DNA from: Asaia bogorensis
GTDB taxonomy: Bacteria > Pseudomonadota > Alphaproteobacteria > Acetobacterales > Acetobacteraceae
Reading direction: 5' to 3'
DNA: 59,825 bases
Assembly: GCA_943333505.2 (NCBI GenBank)
Contig: CALQTN020000020.1
Location: 1 to 59,825 of the forward strand
Under the pieces are notes generated by a model. The model saw only the letters and a program-made list of their open reading frames with translations, made no database searches and was not told where the DNA came from. Numbering within the stretch: the stretch's first letter is position 1; every line of letters starts with the position of its first letter. Below are positions 33,580 to 42,552 of the stretch, in pieces. A program made the position numbers and the translations under genes.

Positions 33580-35664
33580 ATGATGCGGGTGAACGCGTGG
33601 ATCGAGCGCTGGGCCGAGACCGAGCGCGGCCGGATGGTGCTGTTCCTGCCGGTTCTGATGGCAGCAGGCGTGCTGGCCTATAACGCGCTGACGGTTGAAC
33701 CGCCGGTCTGGCTCGGGCCGATAATCACTGTTACCGCAAGCTGCGGTGCGCTGGTCGCAAGCAATCAGCGCCTGCTGCGTTGGGTGGCATTGGCGGTGGC
33801 GGCGGTAGCGGTGGGTCTGTCAGCGATCAGTGTCGCGGCCTGGCGCGCACCTGAACTTGCCGATTGGCCGCGCAAGGCGACAATTATCCGGGCAATGGTG
33901 GCCGTGGTTGAGCCGTTGCCGAACGGACGGCGGCTCACGTTGCTGGCCCCCAGCTTCGATGGCGGCACGAAGCAGCCGCGGTGGTTACGGATCCGTCTGC
34001 GGCAGGGCGACGAAGGCGAATTCGCGCCAGGTGACCGCATCGAAATCCGCGCCGTGCTGATGGCGCCAGCGGGCCCCGCCTATCCCGGCGCATGGGATTT
34101 GCAGCGCGATGCGTTTTTTGCCGGCGCTGGCGGGACTGGCCGCGCACTTGGACCGGCGATGTTGATCGCACATGCGCAACCGCAAGGGATTGGGCTTTGG
34201 GTGCAGAGCCTGCGCCATATCATCGCCCAACGGGTGCGGGCAGTCTTGCCAGACGCCGAGGGCGCGATCGCGGCGACTTTGCTGGTTGGCATCACCAGCG
34301 CCATTCCGGAAGCGGATCGGGCAGCCTATCGCGATTCCGGTCTGGCGCATTTGCTGGCCATTGCCGGGCTACATATTGGCATCGTCATGGGGCTGGCCTT
34401 CGGGGTGGCGCGGTTTGGCCTCGGGTTGTCGGAACATGCCATGCTGTTCTGGCCCACCCGCAGCATCGCGGCCGTCGCAGCCCTGGCCGCTGGGCTGGCC
34501 TATTTACTGCTGACCGGCGGACATGTGCCGATCCTGCGCAGTTTTGCCATGGCCACCCTGGTGACCATCGGCCTGCTCGCCGGGCGGCGGGCGGTATCGT
34601 TGCGCGGCCTCGCCTTGGCGATGCTGGCGCTGGTGGTGTTCGCGCCCGCCGAAGTTATGGGGGTGAGCTTCCAGATGAGTTTTTCGGCGGTGCTGGCACT
34701 GATCGTCGGGTATGAAATGCTGAGGCCATGGTTGCAAAAAATTCGCGGCGATGGCGGAAGATGGCGCCGATTGGTGAGCCATGTGGTGGCGCTCGCCTTG
34801 ACCAGCGCGCTGGCGGGCACCGCATCGGCCCCCTATGGCGCCTATCATTTCGGCCATATCCAGCTTTATTACGTGTTCGCCAACATGGTCGCGGTGCCGA
34901 TCACCGCGATGCTGGTCATGCCGGCGGGGATGCTGGCGCTGGCGTTGATGCCACTGCATGGCGAGGCACTGGCACTGGTGCCGATGGGCTGGGGGATCCG
35001 CGCAATCACCTGGATTGGCCATGCCGTATCAAGCTGGCCGGCGGCGGTGCTGGCGGTGCCGCATATTCCGCCCTGGGGCCTGGCGCTGTTCAGTGCCGGG
35101 CTCGCATGGTTCGGACTGTGGCGCAGCCGGGCGCGGCTGGCCGGGATTGCAGCAATGCTGATCGGGCTAAGCGCGCCGGGGGTGACGACGCCGCCGGATT
35201 TGTTGATCTCGGTCGATGCGCGGCTGATCGCGCTGCGTACCCCGGCAGGGCTGGTGTTGCACAAGACCAGCGGAGGATCGCGCTTCACCCTCGATGCGTG
35301 GTTGCAATATCTTGCCGAGACCGAAATTATCCCCCTGCCGCCCTGCCCGGCCGATGGCTGCCTGCTGAACAATACGCCCGAAATCCGGTTGCTCGACGCG
35401 GAGGTGACCGACGCTGCGTGCGGGGCCGCACTGGTGGTGTCGCCGGCACCGATCCGGCTGAGTTGCGATCATCGTGTGGCGCAGATCGATCGCTTCACAG
35501 TGTGGCGCAACGGGGCGCATGCGGTCTGGTTCAACGGGGCAGAGCCGGTGATGCTATCCGATCGGGCCTATCGCGGCGATCGACCATGGGTGCCGCAAAT
35601 CCCGACCAGTGGGCGGTTGCCGCCGGGGCCGCTGCTGCCGGTGGCAGTGGCGGATGACTTGTAG
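33580..35664 (+). CDS. ComEC/Rec2 family DNA-uptake channel protein
   Basis: A 694-residue polytopic inner-membrane protein. N-terminal DUF4131-type region with an OB-like stretch (RIRLRQGDEGEFAPGDRIEI), then the competence domain with the motif SGLAHLLAIAGLHIGIVMGL and many helices. The C-terminal ~150 residues are soluble, but no metallo-beta-lactamase HxHxDH motif is visible, as in many alphaproteobacterial ComEC proteins. It would form the channel for single-stranded DNA uptake if other competence genes exist. I chose ATG 33580; ATG 33541 and 33544 are in frame and possible. Confidence 0.88.
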   Translation: MMRVNAWIERWAETERGRMVLFLPVLMAAGVLAYNALTVEPPVWLGPIITVTASCGALVASNQRLLRWVALAVAAVAVGLSAISVAAWRAPELADWPRKATIIRAMVAVVEPLPNGRRLTLLAPSFDGGTKQPRWLRIRLRQGDEGEFAPGDRIEIRAVLMAPAGPAYPGAWDLQRDAFFAGAGGTGRALGPAMLIAHAQPQGIGLWVQSLRHIIAQRVRAVLPDAEGAIAATLLVGITSAIPEADRAAYRDSGLAHLLAIAGLHIGIVMGLAFGVARFGLGLSEHAMLFWPTRSIAAVAALAAGLAYLLLTGGHVPILRSFAMATLVTIGLLAGRRAVSLRGLALAMLALVVFAPAEVMGVSFQMSFSAVLALIVGYEMLRPWLQKIRGDGGRWRRLVSHVVALALTSALAGTASAPYGAYHFGHIQLYYVFANMVAVPITAMLVMPAGMLALALMPLHGEALALVPMGWGIRAITWIGHAVSSWPAAVLAVPHIPPWGLALFSAGLAWFGLWRSRARLAGIAAMLIGLSAPGVTTPPDLLISVDARLIALRTPAGLVLHKTSGGSRFTLDAWLQYLAETEIIPLPPCPADGCLLNNTPEIRLLDAEVTDAACGAALVVSPAPIRLSCDHRVAQIDRFTVWRNGAHAVWFNGAEPVMLSDRAYRGDRPWVPQIPTSGRLPPGPLLPVAVADDL

Positions 35665-35679
35665 GTGGGTGAGCGGGCT

Positions 35680-35784
35680 TAGAGCGTGAGGACCGTAGGT
35701 GGAATCACGCGAAGGTCTAAATCACATGAACAAACAAAGAGTTAGAGCATGCTGACCACGCCTATCAGCGGTCAGCATGCTCTA
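35680..35784. repeat. AGAGCGTG-type intergenic repeat with a 15-bp stem
   Basis: Begins TAGAGCGTGAGGACCGTAGG, contains ATCACATGAACAAACAAAG and ends in a perfect inverted repeat: TAGAGCATGCTGACC (35743-35757) with GGTCAGCATGCTCTA (35770-35784) around a 12-base loop. It lies between comEC and the toxin gene, and could also end transcription from both. Elements starting AGAGCGTGA and ending AGAGCATG are familiar in alphaproteobacteria; it is distantly like the 26710/31981 pair. Confidence 0.75.
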
Positions 35785-36117
35785 ACGCGATGCGTCGGCG
35801 AGGCCGAGGAAGCAGGCGAGAGCCTGGTCAATCGATCGCATTGTCGCAGCATCAAGCCGGCCGATGACCGCCCCGAGGTTCCCGACCGGCGCTAGAACCG
35901 CCCGATCAACCATTGCGTGTGACGATGCCCGCAAACCATTTGCCGGCGAAGGTGAAATCACCACGCGTAGCCCCTGTTCTGGATCTACGACGCTGGTCAG
36001 CGGGATCACCATAACGAAAAGTGAGGACGCAAACGCATCGGATTGGACGACCAGTGCGGGACGAGGCTTGCCTGACTCGCCCTTCAGCGCAACGACCACC
36101 AGATCGCCACGCCTCAT
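35782..36117 (-). CDS. MazF/PemK-family endoribonuclease toxin
   Basis: A 111-residue toxin of a type II toxin-antitoxin pair that would cleave mRNA. It has the family N-terminus RRGDLVVVALKGESGKPRPA, with the conserved GKPRP, followed by VVIPLTS-like (MVIPLTSVV) and a C-terminal helix. ATG 36117 overlaps the antitoxin stop (ATGA), the usual arrangement with antitoxin first. Its final codons overlap the edge of the adjacent repeat by a few bases. Confidence 0.88.
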   Translation of the reverse strand: MRRGDLVVVALKGESGKPRPALVVQSDAFASSLFVMVIPLTSVVDPEQGLRVVISPSPANGLRASSHAMVDRAVLAPVGNLGAVIGRLDAATMRSIDQALACFLGLADASR

Positions 36118-36416
36118 GCCTTCCACGCATCATCCCGCCAGACGTCCTCGAATGCGGCCTCGACCTCCTGGGCGATTACAAATTCGTCACTGGTCGGGTC
36201 CAGACTTCGCGTGCTGATGGCACGCATCTGGCGATCTGCCGCGACCAAAAATGCTGCCCGCGCGCGTTCCGCGACATAACGCCGCATGAATTCCCGCAAC
36301 ACCTGGGCGGCCGGCTTATCCTCGGCCTCGGTTGCAGCGGTGAACTCGGCCTTCAGCACCGGATCTATGCGGAGGTTGAAGGTAGCGTCCTTCGGTTGGG
36401 TGGTGGTACGGGGCAT
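36114..36416 (-). CDS. Antitoxin of the MazF-type pair (ribbon-helix-helix-like)
   Basis: A 100-residue protein beginning MPRTTTQPKDATFNLRIDPV, a beta strand plus helices as in RelB/CopG-type DNA-binding antitoxins (NLRIDPVLKAEFTAATEAED). The acidic C-terminus (AFEDVWRDDAWKA) would wrap the toxin. ATG 36416 is preferred because the upstream alternative at 36446 would fall inside the promoter -10. Likely autoregulates at the palindrome 36450-36465. Confidence 0.85.
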   Translation of the reverse strand: MPRTTTQPKDATFNLRIDPVLKAEFTAATEAEDKPAAQVLREFMRRYVAERARAAFLVAADRQMRAISTRSLDPTSDEFVIAQEVEAAFEDVWRDDAWKA

Positions 36417-36445
36417 TTCATGGGTCTGCCTAGTGGGATGATGCA

Positions 36446-36474
36446 AGTATAATGTAGGTACATTATGGTGGCAA
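36446..36474 (-). promoter_or_regulatory. Promoter and operator of the toxin-antitoxin operon
   Basis: On the minus strand TTGCCA (36469-36474), a 17-base spacer and TATACT (36446-36451) form a good sigma-70-type promoter. The palindrome TAATGTA-GG-TACATTA (36450-36465) with perfect 7-bp arms lies across the spacer and the edge of the -10, where antitoxin binding would block RNA polymerase. The start codon is about 30 bases downstream. Confidence 0.75.
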
Positions 36475-36479
36475 GATAT

Positions 36480-38518
36480 TTACCGGCGCTTGGGTTTGTG
36501 GCGAGGCGCTCGAGCCGGGGCGGTGACTATGATCTCCAAGTGCTTGAGATGGCTGAGCACGATGACGTCAATGACTTTGGGATCCCGGAAAAAAAGCTTT
36601 TTAAGTGCGGTCAGTCCGGCGAGCGCGGAAAGATCGGTGACCGGCGTGCCCCAGAGATCGAGGCTTTGCAGCGCGGTTAGGCCGGCGAGCGCGGAAAGAT
36701 CGGTGACCGGCGTGCCCCAGAGATCGAGGCTTTGCAGCGCAGTGAGTCCGGTGAGCACGGAGAGATCGGCAACCAGCGTGTCCCCGATAGCGAGGCTTTG
36801 CAGTGCCGTTAGTCCGGCGAGCGCGGAGAGATCGGCAACTTGGGTGCCATAGAGATCAAGACGTTGCAACGCGGTCAGTCCGGCAAGCACAGAGAGATCG
36901 ACGACCGGCGTGCCCCAAAGATCGAGGCTTTGCAGCGCCGTTAGTCCGGCGAGCGCGGAGAGATCGGTGAGACGCGTCCGTTCGATACCCAGACCCCCAT
37001 TTGGACCAAAATCCAGCGCGGTAATGAAGCGGCGCCATTCCGGGGGCGGTGCCTCACCGCGCAGGATCAACCGGTGGGCCTCCTCGATGAAATCATCTGG
37101 CAGTGGTGGCGCGGATTGCGGTACTGCCAGGGGCACGCCCGGCGCGTCATCCTCGCCGCCGTCGCCATAGGGGAAGTCTGGCTTGCCGGCGCGGCGGATC
37201 AGGTGGCGCAGCCCGTTGCCGATATCCGCCGGCAGGGCCTGCGCCATTTCGAGCGCGCTATCGCCGGCACGGCTAAACACTGCCCCAATCGCTTTCATCC
37301 GCACCGACTGATCAATCGCGCTGCCCATAAACCCGCCAATCGCGCCAGATAGCAGAGTCGTACCAGCCGCTTTGGCAAATTTCCGCAACAATCCGAAGCC
37401 ACCCCGCATCGCGTAAACCCAGGCTTTGTCGGCCTGCGCGCCACCGCGTTCGGCGGTGGCGAAGCTCGCATTCATCGCCTCGGTTGCTTGCGCTGTGGTC
37501 AAGTTTTCTGCGACGGCTGCCTCGAACAGGCGCTTGGCCGGCGCGAACAAGGCCGGATTGGTCAGGAACGCGCCGCGCGCATCATCCAGCCCCTCGGCGG
37601 TTGGGAAACGCCGCACCCAAGGCGCGACGGAGCCAACCAGATCATCCAGCGCCCGATGGATATCGGGCGGCAGATTATCCATATCATTTGGCCTAGTATC
37701 GAGGATGCGCTTGTCCAAGTCGAGGAATGACGCCAGCCCGACCGAGGCTTCCCACAATGTCGCCACCACATCCGGCAATTCGCTGGTATCGCGGTCAATC
37801 ACCTCCGCGAGTTTGCGCGCCGCCGCAATGAAGCCATCCCATTCCCGGCCAAGGGAATTGGCCAGACGGGCGACATTGGCGGCCAATGCGATGGCCTTCG
37901 GGCGATTCGCGGCATGCAATTGCTGGGTGATCGGGTCCGCCGCCGCGCGGGCGTCGCTGTCCGCGCCGGATGGATCGAGGTCAAATTTCTGCGCCGCGTC
38001 GACCCAGATCGGTCCGGGAAAATCCGGCGTGTCATTCAGTAGCGGGGTGAACCAGTATTCGGATTCTGGGATCAGATTGAAATGGGCGCGGATGGCAGCG
38101 TCGAGTTGGTTGCGCGCGGCGTCATGGCCGTTATCCTGCGGACGCCATTCAATAATCGGGGTAAGCCGCCGGGAGTTGGCGGAATGACTTGCACATTACC
38201 CAGCTGCCTCTCCCACGGGCAGCGGATCAGAAGAATTGGGCAGACCAGCCCACCAATGGCGCGAAGCCGCGCATGAATGGCAGGGATTTCGGTGGTTCGG
38301 ATATAGCTACTGTTGAAGAAGCTCGGGCTAAGCATCAGCAGGAAGACATGCGCGTCCGCGATTGCCGCCGCGATCCGGTCATTCCAATCATGCCCGGCCA
38401 GGATGCTGTCATCGGCCCAGAATGGCAGATCGTACCCACACTCCACCTCCGCCAGATGTTTGCGGAAGTCGGTGACAAGATCCAGGTCCTCATGCGCGTA
38501 AGAGATAAACCCCTTCAT
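36480..38518 (-). pseudogene. TIR domain-leucine-rich-repeat protein, split by a frameshift
   Basis: The 5' part (start ATG 38518) encodes a bacterial TIR domain: MKGFISYAHEDLDLVTDFRK, WADDSILAGHDWNDRI, MLSPSFFNSSYIRTTE with the conserved glutamate of TIR NADases. The frame then runs on to a stop at 38072, but from about 38170 homology-like sequence continues in another frame: RRLTPIIEWRPQDNGHDA and on without stop to 36480. That second part has a helical middle, a glycine-rich hydrophobic stretch (GTTLLSGAIGGFMGSAI) and a C-terminal array of six or seven 22-residue leucine-rich repeats (LSALAGLTALQSLDLWGTP). One gene with a 1-base error or mutation is the simplest reading. TIR proteins often act in anti-phage defence by NAD depletion. 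Confidence 0.78.
36590..36985 (-). repeat. 66-bp tandem repeats encoding leucine-rich repeats
   Basis: About six units of 66 bp, each encoding one 22-residue repeat ending in L-x-x-L-x-x-L-T-A-L-x-x-L-x-L-x-x-T-x-V-x-D. Adjacent units around 36600-36725 are almost identical in DNA, which points to recent duplication and possible copy-number change. These are coding repeats, not a CRISPR array. Confidence 0.85.
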
Positions 38519-38573
38519 GATACCAGTATGCACCAACCCCACCCCGAGAGTCGCCCCCATCCCGCCCATGGAT

Positions 38574-38622
38574 AAAGTTTTTTTGCTTCTTTGTTTTCAA
38601 ACAAAGAAGATGCTTCCTTCCT
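38574..38622. repeat. T-rich palindromic repeat unit before the M20 peptidase gene
   Basis: AAAGTTTTTTTGCTTCTTTG then TTTTCAAACAAAGAAGA: a hairpin with arms CTTCTTTGTTT and AAACAAAGAAG. Same family as the units at 13412, 26659 and 56204. It lies 26 bases before the start of the peptidase gene, so in this copy it would be in the 5' leader or just upstream of the promoter. Confidence 0.7.
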
Positions 38623-38647
38623 CCTCCCTTCTTGCTGATGAGCCCCC

Positions 38648-40030
38648 ATGACAACCGAAATCGAAGCCTGGCTAGAAATCCAAACCCCACGCCTGCTGGC
38701 AGAACTATTCGCACTAATCCGCTGCCAATCAGTCTCCACCGACCCGGCCTATGCGGACGGGATGGCCGAGGCGGCGGCACTGTTGCTGGCACGCTTGCAG
38801 CGGATCGGGCTGAATAACGCGCAACTCCTCGATGGCGGCGGGCATAAGGCGGTGTTCGCGCAATGGACCGGGGCGCCGGGCGCGCCGACCATCCTGGTTT
38901 ACGGCCATTACGACGTGCAGCCACCCGACCCGCTGGAGCTGTGGGACACCCCGCCCTTCGAGCCCACGTTGCGCGGCGACCGCTATTTCGCCCGCGGGGC
39001 GTCGGACGACAAATCCCCGCTGTGGATTGCGCTCTCGGCAATCGAGGCGTGGCTGGCGGTGGAGAAAACTCTGCCACTCAACGTGAAGATCCTGCTGGAG
39101 GGCGAGGAGGAGTGTGGCAGCCGCACCTTGCCGAAAATCCTCGACACCTATCGCGACCTGCTGCAGGCCGATGTTCTGGTGTCCGCCGATGGCGGGCGCT
39201 GGCGGCCGGGGCGACCGAGCGTGAACACCAATTCGCGCGGCAATCTCAGCATGGAAATCAAAATCCGCACCGCGACCGGGGACCTGCATTCCGGGCGCTA
39301 TGGCGGCCCGGTGGGCAATGCGGCGACGGCGCTGGCGCGGCTGATCGCGACATTGCACGATGAAACCGGCCGGGTTGCGGTCAGGCATTTCTTCGACGGG
39401 CTGCAACGGCCAGGCAATGCCGATTTCGCGTCGATGGATGCGCTGGGCTTTGATGAGGCAAAATTCTTCGCCGATATTGGCGCCACGCCTGGCGCCGGGG
39501 AGCCTGGGTATCGCCTGCTGGAGCAACTCTGGCTGCGCCCGACGCTCGAAGTGAACGGCATGGGCGGCGGCTATCAGGGCGCCGGTGGCAAGACCGTCAT
39601 CCCGGCCGAGGCATTTGCCAAGCTGACCTGCCGCCTCGGGCCCGGGCAGGACCCGAAAGCGGTGGCGGCGGCGGTCGCGGCCCATCTGCGCGCCCACACG
39701 CCGTCCTGGGCGACGCTCAGCATCCATCAGGCCAATGACGGGATCGCGGCCTATGCGGTGCCGGAGGATGATCCGTTTCTTGCAGCGATTGAAACGGTGA
39801 TGGAAAGCGTGCACGGCGAGAAGCCGTTGCGGGTTGGGGTGGGCGGGACCTTGCCGATTTCGGCGATGATCAAATCCATTCTCGGGCTGGAAACCGTGAT
39901 GCTGAGCTACGCGATCGCCGATGAGCAGATCCATGCGCCGAACGAATTTTTTCGGCTTTCGAGCTTTGATGATGGCTTGAAGGCTTGGGCGCGTGCTCTG
40001 CCGGAGTTTGCCAAGTGTAAGGTTAAGTGA
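38648..40030 (+). CDS. M20-family metallo-dipeptidase
   Basis: A 460-residue zinc exopeptidase resembling the carnosinase/CNDP-type dipeptidases. Metal and catalytic sites: VYGHYDVQPPDP (His and catalytic Asp), RGASDDKSPLWI (bridging Asp), LLEGEEECGS (catalytic Glu and ligand Glu) and a C-terminal metal His near DEQIHAPNEFF. It hydrolyses dipeptides or related amides in the cytoplasm. Single gene with the palindromic repeat immediately upstream; start ATG follows an AT-poor region without strong ribosome-binding sequence. Confidence 0.93.
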   Translation: MTTEIEAWLEIQTPRLLAELFALIRCQSVSTDPAYADGMAEAAALLLARLQRIGLNNAQLLDGGGHKAVFAQWTGAPGAPTILVYGHYDVQPPDPLELWDTPPFEPTLRGDRYFARGASDDKSPLWIALSAIEAWLAVEKTLPLNVKILLEGEEECGSRTLPKILDTYRDLLQADVLVSADGGRWRPGRPSVNTNSRGNLSMEIKIRTATGDLHSGRYGGPVGNAATALARLIATLHDETGRVAVRHFFDGLQRPGNADFASMDALGFDEAKFFADIGATPGAGEPGYRLLEQLWLRPTLEVNGMGGGYQGAGGKTVIPAEAFAKLTCRLGPGQDPKAVAAAVAAHLRAHTPSWATLSIHQANDGIAAYAVPEDDPFLAAIETVMESVHGEKPLRVGVGGTLPISAMIKSILGLETVMLSYAIADEQIHAPNEFFRLSSFDDGLKAWARALPEFAKCKVK

Positions 40031-40098
40031 AGCAGTTCTTTTTGTGACTTGTTGCCCCTGGCGTGCGACCATGGTGATGTCCCGGACCAACATTTCAC

Positions 40099-40570
40099 AA
40101 TGGACATTGCCGCCGCACCGCCAAATTGTTCAGCCCGGGCTATTGCAGCGACCCCTACCCCACCCTCGCCGTCTTGCGCGAAGAAGGTAGCCTGCCCGGC
40201 ATCTCGGCGGCCGCCCATTCAGGCGATTGCCGACGGCTTGCTCGACACGCTCGAAGACCAGGACGAGATCGACATCATCCGCGACCTCACGTTTCCGCTG
40301 CCGACGACGGTGATTATGGAATTGGCCGGCTGACCCGCGGAGCAGCGCGGGCAGCTCAAGCGCTGCTCCGCCGACGCCATCGAAATGCTCGGCAGTCTGC
40401 GCACCTCGCCCGATCCGCTGGAGCTTGCCCGCATCGAGGGGCAGATCGCGATCACCACGCTGCTGCGGCGTTTCCCGCGTATCGCCCTGACCGGCGTGCC
40501 GCTGGTGCATTTCCCCAATTTGGCGTTCCGGGCGCTGAAGGCGCTGCCGGTGCTTGTCAGCCGCGCCTGA
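40099..40570 (+). pseudogene. Cytochrome P450 remnant
   Basis: Three pieces in different frames read as parts of one P450: LFSPGYCSDPYPTLAVLREE near the N-terminus, then DLTFPLPTTVIMELAG (the region before the I-helix), then ARIEGQIAITTLLRRFPRIA and FRALKALPVLVS (the end of the protein, right after the heme loop). About 250 residues including the I-helix and heme cysteine loop are missing. At least two frameshifts and a large internal deletion make it non-functional. Confidence 0.8.
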
Positions 40571-40589
40571 TCGGTTCTATGCAACGGCC

Positions 40590-40847
40590 ATGACCGACAC
40601 CCTTCCAGATCGCCTCGCGATCGACCCGAAAAGCCCGTTCCACAATGCCGCATTGTTGGAACGCGGCATTGGCATCCGCTTTAACGGGGTCGAAAAAACC
40701 AATGTCGAAGAATACTGCGTCAGCGAGGGCTGGGTCCGGGTCGCCGTCGGGCGGGCGCTGGATCGGCGCGGCAATCCGATGACGTTGAAGATCAAAGGCC
40801 TAGTGGAACCTTACTTGCGCGCTGCGGGTTCCGACCCCGAGGGCTGA
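40590..40847 (+). CDS. DUF3297 family protein
   Basis: An 85-residue protein, MTDTLPDRLAIDPKSPFHNA... with the strongly conserved GIGIRFNGVEKTNVEEYCVS and EGWVRVAVGRALDRRGNPMT. This small cytoplasmic family is widespread in proteobacteria and has no known function. ATG 40590 starts at the family's usual N-terminus. It follows the P450 remnant and precedes the convergent MarR gene. Confidence 0.9.
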   Translation: MTDTLPDRLAIDPKSPFHNAALLERGIGIRFNGVEKTNVEEYCVSEGWVRVAVGRALDRRGNPMTLKIKGLVEPYLRAAGSDPEG

Positions 40848-40944
40848 GGCTTTCGCCGACCTGTGAGCGCTGATCCCCGGAATGCGAGGTTAAATCGCAC
40901 CCCCTGCCGCCATCGGGGATGCCCACGGTCCTCTCACCCGCAGG

Positions 40945-41388
40945 TCATCTGCCATTGCGCCGGCGGTCGAGGAAGCTCCGCAACGCAATCAGTGGCGGCA
41001 GAATGCCCGATAGCGTCTCCCCCCCGATCGCCACTTCCAACGTAGCCAAATCGTGTTCGACCGCCTCGATCGACTGCTTGTACGCCTCCCGCCCAGCGTC
41101 GGTAATCCCAATGCGCTTGGAACGCCCATCGGTCGCATCGGGTGTGGACGTGACAAACCCCTTCACCTCCAGCCGTTGCAGCGTGGTGGTGATCGTCGCC
41201 TTGGTCACCTGGAACGCGCTTGCCAGTTCACCAGGGCTGCGCGTTCCGCCGAGCCTGACAAAGTGGTTGAGCACGGTGAATTGCGCCAGGGTCAGCCCGT
41301 GCGGCAATGACCGCTCGAAGATCGTGGTCGCAAGCTGATTGATAATCCCGATCTCGTTGAGAACGCGGAACGCGATCGGGTCGGACAT
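40945..41388 (-). CDS. MarR-family transcriptional regulator
   Basis: A 147-residue winged-helix repressor: the DNA-binding region is TRSPGELASAFQVTKATITT followed by TLQRLEVKGFVTSTPDATDGR, with the DGRSKRIGITDAG wing. It is encoded after the nitroreductase gene, overlapping by 4 bases (ATGA), so it controls its own operon. The long palindrome upstream of the nitroreductase gene is the likely operator. Probably senses an aromatic or reactive small molecule that the nitroreductase-like protein handles. Confidence 0.92.
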   Translation of the reverse strand: MSDPIAFRVLNEIGIINQLATTIFERSLPHGLTLAQFTVLNHFVRLGGTRSPGELASAFQVTKATITTTLQRLEVKGFVTSTPDATDGRSKRIGITDAGREAYKQSIEAVEHDLATLEVAIGGETLSGILPPLIALRSFLDRRRNGR

Positions 41389-42542
41389 CAGGTTCCAATC
41401 ATTCGGCTTGCCATGGGCCAGCGCGGTGCCGCTGCTGGGGTCGCACCATAGCCGAGCCGGGCCAGCATTTGAACCCGCCCGCCCACCGGCGCCCCAAGCC
41501 TGGCGTGGATGTCAGCGAACGGCCGGGCCATTTCGGGGAATTCCTGCAAGGCCTGGCTGACCGGATGAAAGCCCAGACCTTGCTGTGTGGCTTCAAGGTT
41601 CATCCGAACATAGGCCCGGCCGGCAGCCAACTGGTCGAGCCTGGAATTGCCCGCGGTGGTGACCCAGGCGTACGCCATGCCAGTGGCCAGGATCGGGCGA
41701 TACCGATCAATGCCGGCGTTGTACGCCACCGTGCCGGGACGGGCCATCTGAGCGCGCGACAATTGCCCGGTCGCCGCCAGGACCTCCAGAAACGCGCCGC
41801 CGAGCGCGATCCCATCGGGGTTCGCCTCGATTTCGGCCTTGCCAATGCGGATGAGATCGACGCTCTCCTGCCAGGTGCGCTGGGTTGCGAGTTCAATCGA
41901 CCAGGCGTCCCAGGTCAGTGCGCGCAGGGTCTGCACCATGACGCTGTCAGCGGATGTCGCAATGCTGACCTGGGTCTCGGCATGGGCGCCAAGTGCTGCC
42001 AGGACCGCCGGGGCAACGTGTCGCGTTGCATCGAACGGCAGCTTGGCGGATCGGCGCGCTGCGATGGCAGCAAAGAGCCGGTCTTTGCCGGCCGCGCCAT
42101 TGGGAACAAAGCGCAGCCGCGCGATTGCCCGGCGGTCGAGCCGTTCGCCCGGCAGACCTTGCGGAAACGCGGTGACGTCCATGCCCCATCCGCGCTCGGC
42201 CGCCGCAATCCGCGCGACTTCAAGAAAGCAGCCGAACCCGATGAGGATCTGGCGGTCGAACGGATCAGTGGCAGGCAGACGGCGGTCGAGGTCGCAGAAA
42301 ATAATGGCCTCGTGCTGTCCGACCAACTGGATCAACCAGGGCTGACGGTTATGCGGGTTGGGGGCCAGAATGGCGTGGCGGAAGGCGTCGAGCCTGATAT
42401 CGGGCTCGGGCGTAGCGGCCGCGCCCCATGCTGCCAGGGCGCGATCCGGGGTCCGGGTGACCGCAAACAAGCCGCCGGCCGCGACCAGCGCCAAACCGCT
42501 GCCGCCAATACCGAGAACAAGATTCCGTCGTGAAACTGCCAT
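41388..42542 (-). CDS. Tat-exported nitroreductase-like protein (Acg family)
   Basis: A 384-residue protein with an N-terminal twin-arginine signal (MAVSRRNLVLGIGGSGLALV) then a nitroreductase fold: HAILAPNPHNRQPWLI for FMN contact, and conserved RLRFVPNGAAG and DRLFAAIAARRSAKLPFD. Such Acg-like proteins may have lost classical nitroreductase activity or sequester FMN in the periplasm. ATG 42542 follows GGGAGG and lies 11 bases after the operator palindrome. It is the first gene of a two-gene operon with marR. Confidence 0.85.
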   Translation of the reverse strand: MAVSRRNLVLGIGGSGLALVAAGGLFAVTRTPDRALAAWGAAATPEPDIRLDAFRHAILAPNPHNRQPWLIQLVGQHEAIIFCDLDRRLPATDPFDRQILIGFGCFLEVARIAAAERGWGMDVTAFPQGLPGERLDRRAIARLRFVPNGAAGKDRLFAAIAARRSAKLPFDATRHVAPAVLAALGAHAETQVSIATSADSVMVQTLRALTWDAWSIELATQRTWQESVDLIRIGKAEIEANPDGIALGGAFLEVLAATGQLSRAQMARPGTVAYNAGIDRYRPILATGMAYAWVTTAGNSRLDQLAAGRAYVRMNLEATQQGLGFHPVSQALQEFPEMARPFADIHARLGAPVGGRVQMLARLGYGATPAAAPRWPMASRMIGT

Positions 42543-42552
42543 GTCAGCCTCC

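Noticed and set aside
36590-36985. Tandem 66-bp repeats as a possible CRISPR array
   Set aside because: Repeats are contiguous, without unique spacers, and encode leucine-rich repeats in frame.
38160-38180. Programmed -1 frameshift in the TIR-LRR gene
   Set aside because: No slippery heptamer or clear downstream structure at the shift; mutation or sequencing error is simpler.
38729-40093. 454-residue minus-strand frame opposite the M20 peptidase
   Set aside because: Antisense shadow without domain signature.
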